21,605 nt of DNA from an uncultured Ruminococcus sp. (GTDB lineage Bacteria > Bacillota > Clostridia > Oscillospirales > Acutalibacteraceae), in the NCBI GenBank assembly GCA_902773155.1, contig CACYDK010000086.1:1-21605 (forward strand). Direction: 5' to 3'. Below, in pieces: positions 15,341 to 21,605 of the stretch. The translations under genes and the position numbers were made by a program. Position 1 is the first letter of the stretch, and each line of letters begins with the position of its first letter. The notes below the pieces were generated by a model. The model was not told where the DNA came from. It saw nothing but the letters and a program-made list of their open reading frames with translations, and made no database searches.

Positions 15341-17540
15341 ATACTCGAATGTAGCTCATTATCAGGACTTTAACGAGCTTCTCGAGATAATGAAGAATAG
15401 CAATAATAACTACGATACGCGTAAGATTCAGAAGGCTTATAATCTTGCCGAAGCCGCTCACGGCGACCAAAGGCGTGTTTCCGGTATACCGTATATTCTT
15501 CATCCGACCTCTGTCGCTTGCATAGTGGCCGGATTCGGAATGGATTCCGACAGTATTATAGCCGCTTTGCTGCACGATGTCGTCGAGGATACCGAATACA
15601 CGCTCGATTATGTCCGTAAGGAATTCGGACGCGACGTAGCGAATATCGTGGACGGCGTAACTAAGATTTCAAAAATCAAGCTTTATTCGCGCGAGGAGCA
15701 GCAGGCCGAAAACGTCAGAAAAATGCTTATCGCGATGTCCAACGATATCCGCGTTATTATCGTAAAGCTCGCCGACCGTCTCCACAATATGCGTACAATC
15801 GAATGTATGCCGGAGCAAAAGCGACGCGACAAATCCCGCGAGAATATGGAGGTTTTCGCTCCGATTGCTCACAGACTCGGTATGACGGCTGTCAAGGAGG
15901 AGCTGGAGGATCTGTCTCTTCAATACCTCGATCCTATTGGATATAAGGAAATTGAGGACGCGCTTTCTCTGCGCGAAACAGAGCGTGAAAGATTTATTGA
16001 GCGTAAGAAAAAGGAGATCGTAAAGGCCGCTAAACTGCCCCACAGCAATCTCATGGTCTACGGACGGGTAAAGAGCATAAACAGTATCTATCGCAAAACC
16101 TATATGCGGAACAAGAGCATTGATGAGATCTATGACATTTTCGCACTTAGAATAATAGTTGATACGGTTCAGGAATGCTACAACCTTCTCGGCGTTATTC
16201 ACGACCTGTATAACCCGATACCAAATCGCTTTAAGGACTATATTTCAACTCCAAAGCCGAATATGTATCAGAGCCTTCATACGACAGTTATCGATAAGGA
16301 CGGCATTACCTTTGAGGTTCAGATCAGAACATGGGAGATGCACAGTACCGCCGAAAACGGAATCGCGGCTCACTGGAAGTATAAGCTCGGTTTTACAAGA
16401 ATCGTCAACAGTAAAAAGGCCCGCGAGCTTGACGAGAATATCAACCGTATCAAGGATATCCTCAGAGCTCAGATCGACGCCGATGATTCAACCGACATCA
16501 TACGTAATATCCGAAACGACTTCGACCAGCATGAGGTCTATGTTTTCTCGCCTAAGGGAGATGTTTTCAGCCTTCCGGAGGGTTCTACCGTTATAGACCT
16601 CGCTTATCTCATCCATACCGAGGTCGGAAATCATATGGTAGGAGCAAAGGTCGATCAGAGGATAGTTCCCATCGACTATAAGGTCAAAACCGGAGAAATC
16701 TGTGAGATCCTGACTCAAAAGGACAGTCATCCACGCAGAGACTGGCTCGATATATGTAAAACCTCGTCCGCCCGCTCTAAAATCAGACAATGGTTCAAAC
16801 GTGAAAAGCGTGACGAGAACATTGTCGAGGGCAAAATGATGATTGAGCGCGAGCTCAAGCGCAGTAACATCTCGCTTGACAACGAACAGCTCGAGGAGCT
16901 TCTGCAGTTTATGCTGAAGAAGAACAAGTTCAACACGGTCGAGGATTTGTACGCCTCGGTAGGTTACGGCGGAATACAGCTCTGGAAGGTTATGCCGCGT
17001 ATCCGGGAGGAGTATAACACTAAATTCAAGCCCGAGGAGGACGAGACCCCGATAATCAAGCAACCCGTCCAGGCTAGAAAACGCCGCATTACCTCCGGAG
17101 TAACAGTTGAAGGTATGGAGGATTGTTTGATAAAGTTCTCGCATTGCTGTAATCCGCTTCCGGGCGATGAGATTATCGGCTATATAACCCGCGGCTTTGG
17201 AGTATCTATTCATAAACGCTCGTGTTCAAATATCCCGGTCGATATTTCAACCGCGGAGGAGCCTGAGCGTTATGTAAACGTGCGCTGGAACGATGAGGTT
17301 CAGGACAGCTTCCGAACTACGCTTGATATCATTTGCACAGACAGAACCGGACTTCTGGCCGATGTTACGATCGCGCTTTCATCTATGCATATATTCATTT
17401 ATAATCTTATCACAAGGCAGATAGGCGGAGGAAGAGCTCTGATTACCGCGACTATCGACGTTAACAACAGAGCTCATCTTGAAACGATAGTAAAACGACT
17501 TATTTCGATTAAAGACGTAGAGGATGTAAAAAGGTATTGA
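15333..17540 (+). CDS. relA: Bifunctional (p)ppGpp synthetase/hydrolase (Rel/RelA-SpoT homolog)
   Basis: Stringent-response enzyme making and degrading (p)ppGpp at the ribosome. Starts at GTG 15333 (735 residues). The hydrolase domain is intact with HPTS (57-60) and HDVVEDT (81-87). The synthetase domain has VYGRVKS (242-248), RFKD (299-302) and YQSLHTTV (312-319). RFKD is the RxKD form seen in bifunctional Rel enzymes, not the ExDD form of monofunctional RelA. A TGS domain covers about 400-462 and a conserved Cys/His zinc-finger-like region about 602-631 (HCCNPLPGD). A C-terminal ACT domain starts near 662. Both activities should be functional. The apt gene commonly found between recJ and rel is missing. 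Confidence 0.96.
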   Translation: MSKYSNVAHYQDFNELLEIMKNSNNNYDTRKIQKAYNLAEAAHGDQRRVSGIPYILHPTSVACIVAGFGMDSDSIIAALLHDVVEDTEYTLDYVRKEFGRDVANIVDGVTKISKIKLYSREEQQAENVRKMLIAMSNDIRVIIVKLADRLHNMRTIECMPEQKRRDKSRENMEVFAPIAHRLGMTAVKEELEDLSLQYLDPIGYKEIEDALSLRETERERFIERKKKEIVKAAKLPHSNLMVYGRVKSINSIYRKTYMRNKSIDEIYDIFALRIIVDTVQECYNLLGVIHDLYNPIPNRFKDYISTPKPNMYQSLHTTVIDKDGITFEVQIRTWEMHSTAENGIAAHWKYKLGFTRIVNSKKARELDENINRIKDILRAQIDADDSTDIIRNIRNDFDQHEVYVFSPKGDVFSLPEGSTVIDLAYLIHTEVGNHMVGAKVDQRIVPIDYKVKTGEICEILTQKDSHPRRDWLDICKTSSARSKIRQWFKREKRDENIVEGKMMIERELKRSNISLDNEQLEELLQFMLKKNKFNTVEDLYASVGYGGIQLWKVMPRIREEYNTKFKPEEDETPIIKQPVQARKRRITSGVTVEGMEDCLIKFSHCCNPLPGDEIIGYITRGFGVSIHKRSCSNIPVDISTAEEPERYVNVRWNDEVQDSFRTTLDIICTDRTGLLADVTIALSSMHIFIYNLITRQIGGGRALITATIDVNNRAHLETIVKRLISIKDVEDVKRY

Positions 17541-17543
17541 TAT

Positions 17544-17996
17544 ATGAGAGTAGTATTACAGCTTGTTTCTGAATGCAAGGTCGATATAGGCGGAAGAACA
17601 ACCGCCGATATCGGCAAGGGCTTTCTCCTTCTTCTGGGAGTAAAAGACGGAGATACAAAACTCGACGTCGATAAGCTTGCCAGAAAAATATCCGGCTTGA
17701 GAATATTCACGGACGAAAATGATAAAATGAATCTGTCGCTTTCAGACGTTGGCGGTAGCGTAGTGGTCGTGTCCAATTTCACTCTCTACGCGGATTGCTC
17801 GCACGGACGCCGTCCCAGCTTTATAAAGGCCGCCAGACCGGAGCTTTCTGATCCGCTGTACGAGTACTTCTGCGAACAGCTTCGAAACAACGGAGTAAGC
17901 GACGTACAGACAGGCGAGTTTGGCGCGGATATGAAGGTTCGGCTGCTTAACGACGGTCCCGTTACCCTTGTGATAGATTCGGAGGATTTAAAGTGA
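17544..17996 (+). CDS. dtd: D-aminoacyl-tRNA deacylase
   Basis: Removes D-amino acids (and glycine mischarged on tRNA-Ala) from tRNA as translation quality control. Length 150 is standard. The family motifs are SNFTLYAD (77-84), where most members read SQFTL, and GPVT (138-141), carrying the Gly-cisPro pair that rejects L-amino acids. GRRPSF (88-93) and TGEFGADM (123-130) also match. The Gln-to-Asn change at 78 is conservative and I expect activity. The ATG is three bases after the rel stop. Order rel-dtd-MBL-hemZ is common in clostridia. Confidence 0.95.
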   Translation: MRVVLQLVSECKVDIGGRTTADIGKGFLLLLGVKDGDTKLDVDKLARKISGLRIFTDENDKMNLSLSDVGGSVVVVSNFTLYADCSHGRRPSFIKAARPELSDPLYEYFCEQLRNNGVSDVQTGEFGADMKVRLLNDGPVTLVIDSEDLK

Positions 17997-18625
17997 TAGA
18001 TATATCGGTTTGCTTTGTTGGTCCGTTGATGACAAATTGCTACCTGCTTCGTGACAAAGCTACAGGCGCTATGGCGGTAGTCGATCCCGGCGGAAAAAGC
18101 GATAAGCTCATAAAAGAGATAGAAAAAAACGGCCGAGGTCTCGATTATGTGATATTAACCCACGGCCATTACGACCACATTGGATACGCAAAGCAGCTTG
18201 CCGAGATGTTCGGCGCTAAGGTGGTCGGCGGATTTAAGATAAATATGTTTCTGAATGATAACGTTCTCAATCATTCGAGATTTCACAGCGAGCTCGACGA
18301 TATAGAGCCGTTTGACGCAGATATACTGTTGAACGACGGCGATACCTTTATGCTTGGAGAGACCGTGATAAAATATATTTATACCCCGGGACACACAGCG
18401 GATTCCGGATGTTATATATTTGATGATTCAATAATCTGCGGAGATACGCTCTTTTGTGAATCCTACGGTCGGACAGACCTTCCTACGGGCAACGATCTCG
18501 ATATGATAAACTCGCTTAAAAGACTTAAGGAAATCGAGGGAGATTATCAGGTGTTTCCGGGTCACGGAATGTCCACCACCCTCGAATATGAGAGGAAGAA
18601 TAATCCCCTGATGCGGAGATTATGA
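17993..18625 (+). CDS. MBL-fold metallo-hydrolase (hydroxyacylglutathione hydrolase-like, YqgX type)
   Basis: Metallo-beta-lactamase-fold hydrolase with a full set of metal ligands: HGHYDH (57-62), His134 in PGHT, Asp151 in CGDTLF and His191 in PGHG. The 210-residue length and these motifs fit the small glyoxalase II-like group found beside dtd and hemZ in many Firmicutes. The true substrate is unknown; a thioester or bacillithiol-type adduct is a guess. The start is GTG 17993, overlapping the dtd stop as GTGA, with GGAGG at 17981-17985, seven bases upstream. An ATG is not available nearby. Confidence 0.9.
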   Translation: MIDISVCFVGPLMTNCYLLRDKATGAMAVVDPGGKSDKLIKEIEKNGRGLDYVILTHGHYDHIGYAKQLAEMFGAKVVGGFKINMFLNDNVLNHSRFHSELDDIEPFDADILLNDGDTFMLGETVIKYIYTPGHTADSGCYIFDDSIICGDTLFCESYGRTDLPTGNDLDMINSLKRLKEIEGDYQVFPGHGMSTTLEYERKNNPLMRRL

Positions 18626-18626
18626 T

Positions 18627-20072
18627 ATGAATCTGTATATAATAAACAACAGCTTCCGATATGAACTCGAAAATGTCACGAGGCTTTTCTTTCCAAATGA
18701 AAAAATAAATGTCTGTGAAGCCTGCGACAGTTTTGTTAAGCCGTACATCATAGCAGAATCAGGAGAAAGACTTTCGCTTAAGGTTGAGATCAACGATTTC
18801 AGTCGAGAGCAGTATGCTGATAAAACCGATACTCAAGAGGACGAGAGGCTGCTTTGCGAGCTTTTGTACAAGGCGCTCTGCGATTATTCCGGCGTTACTC
18901 CTCCGTGGGGAATGCTTACGGGTGTTAGACCGATCAAGTTTTACCGACAGCTTAAGAACGACGGGGGAGAGAGTTTTGCTGATAATTCTTTTCTGGAAAA
19001 ATATTTTGTCAGTCCCGAAAAGCTGTCTATAGCAAAACGCACCGAAGTCGTCGAAAAAAGGGTTATCGATTTAAGTTCTTCAAACTCATTCAGCCTTTAT
19101 ATCGGAATACCGTTTTGCCCGTCAAGATGCCGCTATTGCTCTTTCGTACAATCATCGGTAGAGCGTTCGGGTCATCTTATCGAGCCTTATACAAAGCTTC
19201 TTTGCGACGAGATCAAAGCCACCGCGAAGATAGCCTCGGATCTGGGACTAAAGCTCGAAACTGTCTATATGGGCGGAGGTACTCCTACTACGCTTTCTCC
19301 CGGGCAGCTTAAGGCGGTATTGTCGGCGGTTAATGACTCTTTTGACACATCCTCGCTTCGTGAGTTTACGGTTGAAGCGGGACGTCCGGATACTGTTGAT
19401 AGGGACAAGCTTATTTCTATAAAAGAAAATAGAGTTGACCGTATTTCTATAAATCCTCAGACACTGATCGATCCCGTGCTTGAAAACATCGGACGTAAAC
19501 ACAACACGGCTCAGTTTTTTGGCGCTTACCGTCTTGCTCGAGAGATCGGCTTTAAGAGCATTAACGCCGATTTGATCGCCGGTCTTCCGGGAGATTCTTT
19601 CGAGGGCTTTTGCTATTCGCTTGATAATGTGATCAAGCTCTGTCCCGAGTGTATTACAGTTCACACACTCTCGATGAAACGAAGCTCCAGCCTCACTCAG
19701 GATGGAACGCCAATCGAACGGAAAAACGCAGAAGAAGCCGCAAAAATGCTTGAATACTCTAATCTCAGACTTTCCGAAACAGGGTATATTCCTTATTATC
19801 TGTACCGCCAAACGCGTATGGTAGGAAATCTGGAAAATACGGGCTGGGCAAAGCCCGCGCACGAAAGTCTTTATAATATATATGTTATGGATGAAACGCA
19901 CACGATACTTGGAGTAGGGGCAGGAGCCGTAACAAAGCTAAAAAGCCCGCGTACCGGTTATTTGAAGCGTATATTCAATTATAAATATCCATATGAATAC
20001 ATAGGAAGATTTGCTGATTTGCTCGACCGAAAAAATGAAATATATACGTTTTATAAAAAATATGTATTCTGA
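18627..20072 (+). CDS. hemZ: HemZ-type radical SAM protein (oxygen-independent coproporphyrinogen dehydrogenase family)
   Basis: Radical SAM enzyme of the HemN/HemZ/HemW superfamily. An N-terminal region (1-150) unique to HemZ contains WGMLTGVRPIK (94-104). The [4Fe-4S]-binding motif is CPSRCRYC (164-171; Cys164, Cys168, Cys171), followed by the SAM-binding GGGTP (216-220) and the HemN-like stretch SINPQTL (274-280). Length 481 is typical of HemZ. Bacillus HemZ is linked to anaerobic coproporphyrinogen oxidation. In heme-lacking clostridia the actual reaction is doubtful, so treat the enzymatic name as a family label. It is one base after the MBL gene and is the last gene of the long array; hisS-aspS, often next in clostridia, are absent. 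Confidence 0.92.
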   Translation: MNLYIINNSFRYELENVTRLFFPNEKINVCEACDSFVKPYIIAESGERLSLKVEINDFSREQYADKTDTQEDERLLCELLYKALCDYSGVTPPWGMLTGVRPIKFYRQLKNDGGESFADNSFLEKYFVSPEKLSIAKRTEVVEKRVIDLSSSNSFSLYIGIPFCPSRCRYCSFVQSSVERSGHLIEPYTKLLCDEIKATAKIASDLGLKLETVYMGGGTPTTLSPGQLKAVLSAVNDSFDTSSLREFTVEAGRPDTVDRDKLISIKENRVDRISINPQTLIDPVLENIGRKHNTAQFFGAYRLAREIGFKSINADLIAGLPGDSFEGFCYSLDNVIKLCPECITVHTLSMKRSSSLTQDGTPIERKNAEEAAKMLEYSNLRLSETGYIPYYLYRQTRMVGNLENTGWAKPAHESLYNIYVMDETHTILGVGAGAVTKLKSPRTGYLKRIFNYKYPYEYIGRFADLLDRKNEIYTFYKKYVF

Positions 20073-20101
20073 TTGATATTTTACAGGTTGAGTGTTATAA
20101 T
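20073..20101 (+). promoter_or_regulatory. Strong sigma-A promoter with extended -10
   Basis: TTGATA (20073-20078), a 17-bp spacer and a perfect TATAAT (20096-20101) preceded by TG at 20093-20094 (TGTTATAAT). The -35 starts at the base after the hemZ TGA, with no terminator in between, so read-through from hemZ is also likely. Expected transcription start is about 20108. It should serve the zinc-ribbon gene and the flippase behind it. Confidence 0.82.
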
Positions 20102-20110
20102 TATACAAAT

Positions 20111-20131
20111 ATTGAGCCGTTAAAGGCCAAT
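20111..20131 (+). other. Short 5' leader hairpin
   Basis: ATTG-A-GCC (20111-20118) pairs with GGC-CAAT (20125-20131): seven base pairs with one bulged A around the loop GTTAAA. It falls within a few bases of the predicted transcription start of the zinc-ribbon gene. No T-run follows, so it is not a terminator. It may stabilise the transcript; other roles are unproven. Confidence 0.35.
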
Positions 20132-20172
20132 GTAAAAAAATGAAAATTATTAAATGAAAGGAAGTCATTTTT

Positions 20173-20595
20173 ATGGCAATATTTGATGATGTAGTTGTCA
20201 ACGCAAAATCCGCCGCAGCGGCAGTTTCCAAGAAAGCCGGAGCTTTTTACGATTTATCTAAGCTTCGCATCTCCTGCGCGGGACTTCGCGGAGAACTCAC
20301 AAAGAAGTATCAGGCTTTAGGTGAGTCGGTTTTCAACAACGATCCCGCCGAGACAATAGACGTTCTCAAGGACGAAATCGCCGACCTTAAGCAGGATATC
20401 GCTGATATCGAGAGAACCATTGCCGCCTCCAGCAACACCGTTTTCTGTCCGAAATGCGGTGAAAAGCTCAGCAAGAGCGCACGTTATTGCTCAACCTGCG
20501 GCGCTCGCGTTGTAAAAAACGAGGAGCCTGTTGCCGAGGAAGCTCCCGCTTCTGAGTCTGCTCCCGAGACAGCTTCCGAAGAAACCGCGGAATAA
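20173..20595 (+). CDS. Small zinc-ribbon domain protein of unknown function
   Basis: I do not recognise a named family. The 140-residue product has an N-terminal helical region with an alanine-rich stretch (about 10-25) and a likely short coiled coil at 60-85 (alternating Asp/Leu/Ile heptads). A treble-clef-like zinc ribbon has CPKCG (92-96) and CSTCG (106-110), and an acidic Ala/Glu/Pro/Ser-rich tail runs from 115 to 140. There is no signal peptide or membrane span, so it is probably cytosolic. AAAGGAAG precedes the ATG. It has its own strong promoter and lies 12 bp before the SpoVB-like gene. Similar zinc-ribbon proteins are common in Clostridia, mostly uncharacterised. Confidence 0.85.
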   Translation: MAIFDDVVVNAKSAAAAVSKKAGAFYDLSKLRISCAGLRGELTKKYQALGESVFNNDPAETIDVLKDEIADLKQDIADIERTIAASSNTVFCPKCGEKLSKSARYCSTCGARVVKNEEPVAEEAPASESAPETASEETAE

Positions 20596-20607
20596 CGGTG
20601 AAACAGC

Positions 20608-21605
20608 GTGTCGAAAAAGTATAACGCGATAGAAAACGCCAACAAAAACGCCTCGCAAACCTTTTTAAAGGGCGCGGCCATAATGACCTTCAGTATGATC
20701 GTTGTAAAGATCATAGGCTTTGCGGACAAGATTCTTATCTCGAATCTGTACTCATACTTCGGCGACAGCTACGCCGCCTTCGGTACCGCGCTCTATAACA
20801 ACGCCTACGAGGTTTACGTGCTGTTTTTCAGTATTGCCACAGCCGGTTTTCCTATCGCGATCTCACGAATGATATCAGAAAGTATTGCGCAAAAGCGGTA
20901 TAACGATGTAAAACGGATTCATAAGGTAGCTGTTCCGTTCTTCGCGATAATGGGAACGATTTGTTTTCTGTTTATGGTCGCCTCAAGCTTTATCTATATC
21001 CAGATAATCAAGTCGCCCTATTCGCTTTACGCTATGCTGATGCTTTCGCCGTCAATCCTGTTCGGTTGTCTGATTTCTGCGTACAGGGGCTATTTTGAGG
21101 GTCAGCGCAACATGATGCCGACCGCTATTTCCGAGGTCGTAGAGGCAGGCTCAAAGCTCATTTTCGGACTCGGCATCGCTTTCCTGATCATGAAGCTCGG
21201 CGGAGACAGCTATTTTAATACCGGTACTGTTTTTGGACTGACATTCTCGGGCAAAAACGCGAGAATGGACGCTCTGAACACTATAATGTCCTTCTCCGTA
21301 GCAGGCGCTATAGGCGGAATACTTCTCGGAAGCGTTTTAGCGTTTTTATTCCTGTACCTACGCTACAAAAAAATCGGCGACGGTATACCCAAGGAGTATT
21401 ATCAGAACTCTATTCCTGCCCGAACCAAAAAAGAAACCTTTATCCGCATGGTCAAAACCGCTTTACCTATCGGTCTGACCGCGCTTGTAATGAATGTCGG
21501 TATTTTTATCGATTCAACGATCATCCAGAATGTATTGCACAGCCTTTCGGTTACAAACGGAAAGGAGATCGTAGCCCAGTATAAACATTTCGGGGTCGAT
21601 TTGTC
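20608..21605 (+). CDS. SpoVB/MurJ-type polysaccharide flippase (MOP superfamily), 3' end cut by window
   Basis: An open frame of 332 codons runs from GTG 20608 to the window edge. GGTGA at 20597-20601 lies six bases before the GTG, and an in-frame TGA at 20599-20601 excludes any longer start. Residues 20-40 (FLKGAAIMTFSMIVVKIIGF) match the first membrane helix of SpoVB-like oligosaccharide transporters. FFSIATAGFPIAISRMISE (about 73-91) and ISAYRGYFEGQRNMMPTAIS (about 156-175) are further family hallmarks. At least eight hydrophobic segments are visible. Members flip lipid-linked precursors for cortex or peptidoglycan synthesis. SpoVB function is likely because the region also encodes spore proteins, but MurJ-like or other polysaccharide roles remain possible. 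Confidence 0.88.
   Translation, partial: MSKKYNAIENANKNASQTFLKGAAIMTFSMIVVKIIGFADKILISNLYSYFGDSYAAFGTALYNNAYEVYVLFFSIATAGFPIAISRMISESIAQKRYNDVKRIHKVAVPFFAIMGTICFLFMVASSFIYIQIIKSPYSLYAMLMLSPSILFGCLISAYRGYFEGQRNMMPTAISEVVEAGSKLIFGLGIAFLIMKLGGDSYFNTGTVFGLTFSGKNARMDALNTIMSFSVAGAIGGILLGSVLAFLFLYLRYKKIGDGIPKEYYQNSIPARTKKETFIRMVKTALPIGLTALVMNVGIFIDSTIIQNVLHSLSVTNGKEIVAQYKHFGVDL

Noticed and set aside
15669..16202. 177-codon antisense frame within rel
   Set aside because: Shadow of the hydrolase and synthetase domains; no independent start signals.
16488..17213. 241-codon antisense frame within rel
   Set aside because: The plus frame encodes the TGS to zinc-finger part of Rel with full family motifs; the antisense product shows no domain.
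1..21605. Mobile element, prophage, CRISPR array, tRNA or rRNA gene
   Set aside because: No transposase, integrase, regular spaced repeats, cloverleaf or rRNA-like sequence was seen; coding density is uniform and gene content is core chromosomal.

Overview
The window looks like chromosomal housekeeping DNA from an endospore-forming member of the Clostridia. Gene content and moderate base composition suggest an Oscillospiraceae/Ruminococcaceae-like gut lineage. The evidence is a GerA-type germinant receptor pair, a SpoVB-type flippase, HPr kinase, WhiA, HemZ and a bifunctional Rel enzyme, in dense one-strand Firmicute-style packing. The lineage is an inference; no rRNA or other direct marker is present.

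Layout. (1) 1-174, minus strand: the 5' end of a DUF421 (YetF-like) membrane protein, divergent from (2) gerAA-gerAB (252-2637), a germinant receptor operon with no gerAC after it. (3) 2638-2806: an intergenic region holding a hairpin, a cluster of AAATTC/GAATTT boxes, a sigma-A promoter and an imperfect palindrome at the expected transcription start. (4) 2807-20072: fifteen plus-strand genes with no gap above 35 bp and several 4-bp ATGA/GTGA overlaps: hprK-murB-rapZ-whiA-xseB-ispA-dxs-tlyA-nadK-argR-recN-recJ-rel-dtd-MBL hydrolase-hemZ. No terminator is visible inside. (5) 20073-20101: a near-consensus extended -10 promoter starting right after the hemZ stop codon. It drives a small zinc-ribbon protein (20173-20595) and a truncated SpoVB/MurJ-like flippase (20608 to the window end).

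The long array looks like three widely conserved Firmicute gene blocks joined end to end: hprK-murB-rapZ-whiA, xseB-ispA-dxs-tlyA-nadK-argR-recN, and recJ-rel-dtd-MBL-hemZ. Each has lost a usual partner at or near a junction: yvcK between rapZ and whiA, xseA before xseB, spoIVB/spo0A after recN, and apt between recJ and rel. If transcribed as one unit, it would tie carbon-catabolite signalling, peptidoglycan precursor synthesis, isoprenoid supply, NADP supply, arginine sensing, recombination and the stringent response to one promoter.

I found no mobile element, CRISPR array, tRNA, rRNA or clear novel defence or metabolic system. The unusual points are in gene order, missing partners and the two intergenic regulatory regions.
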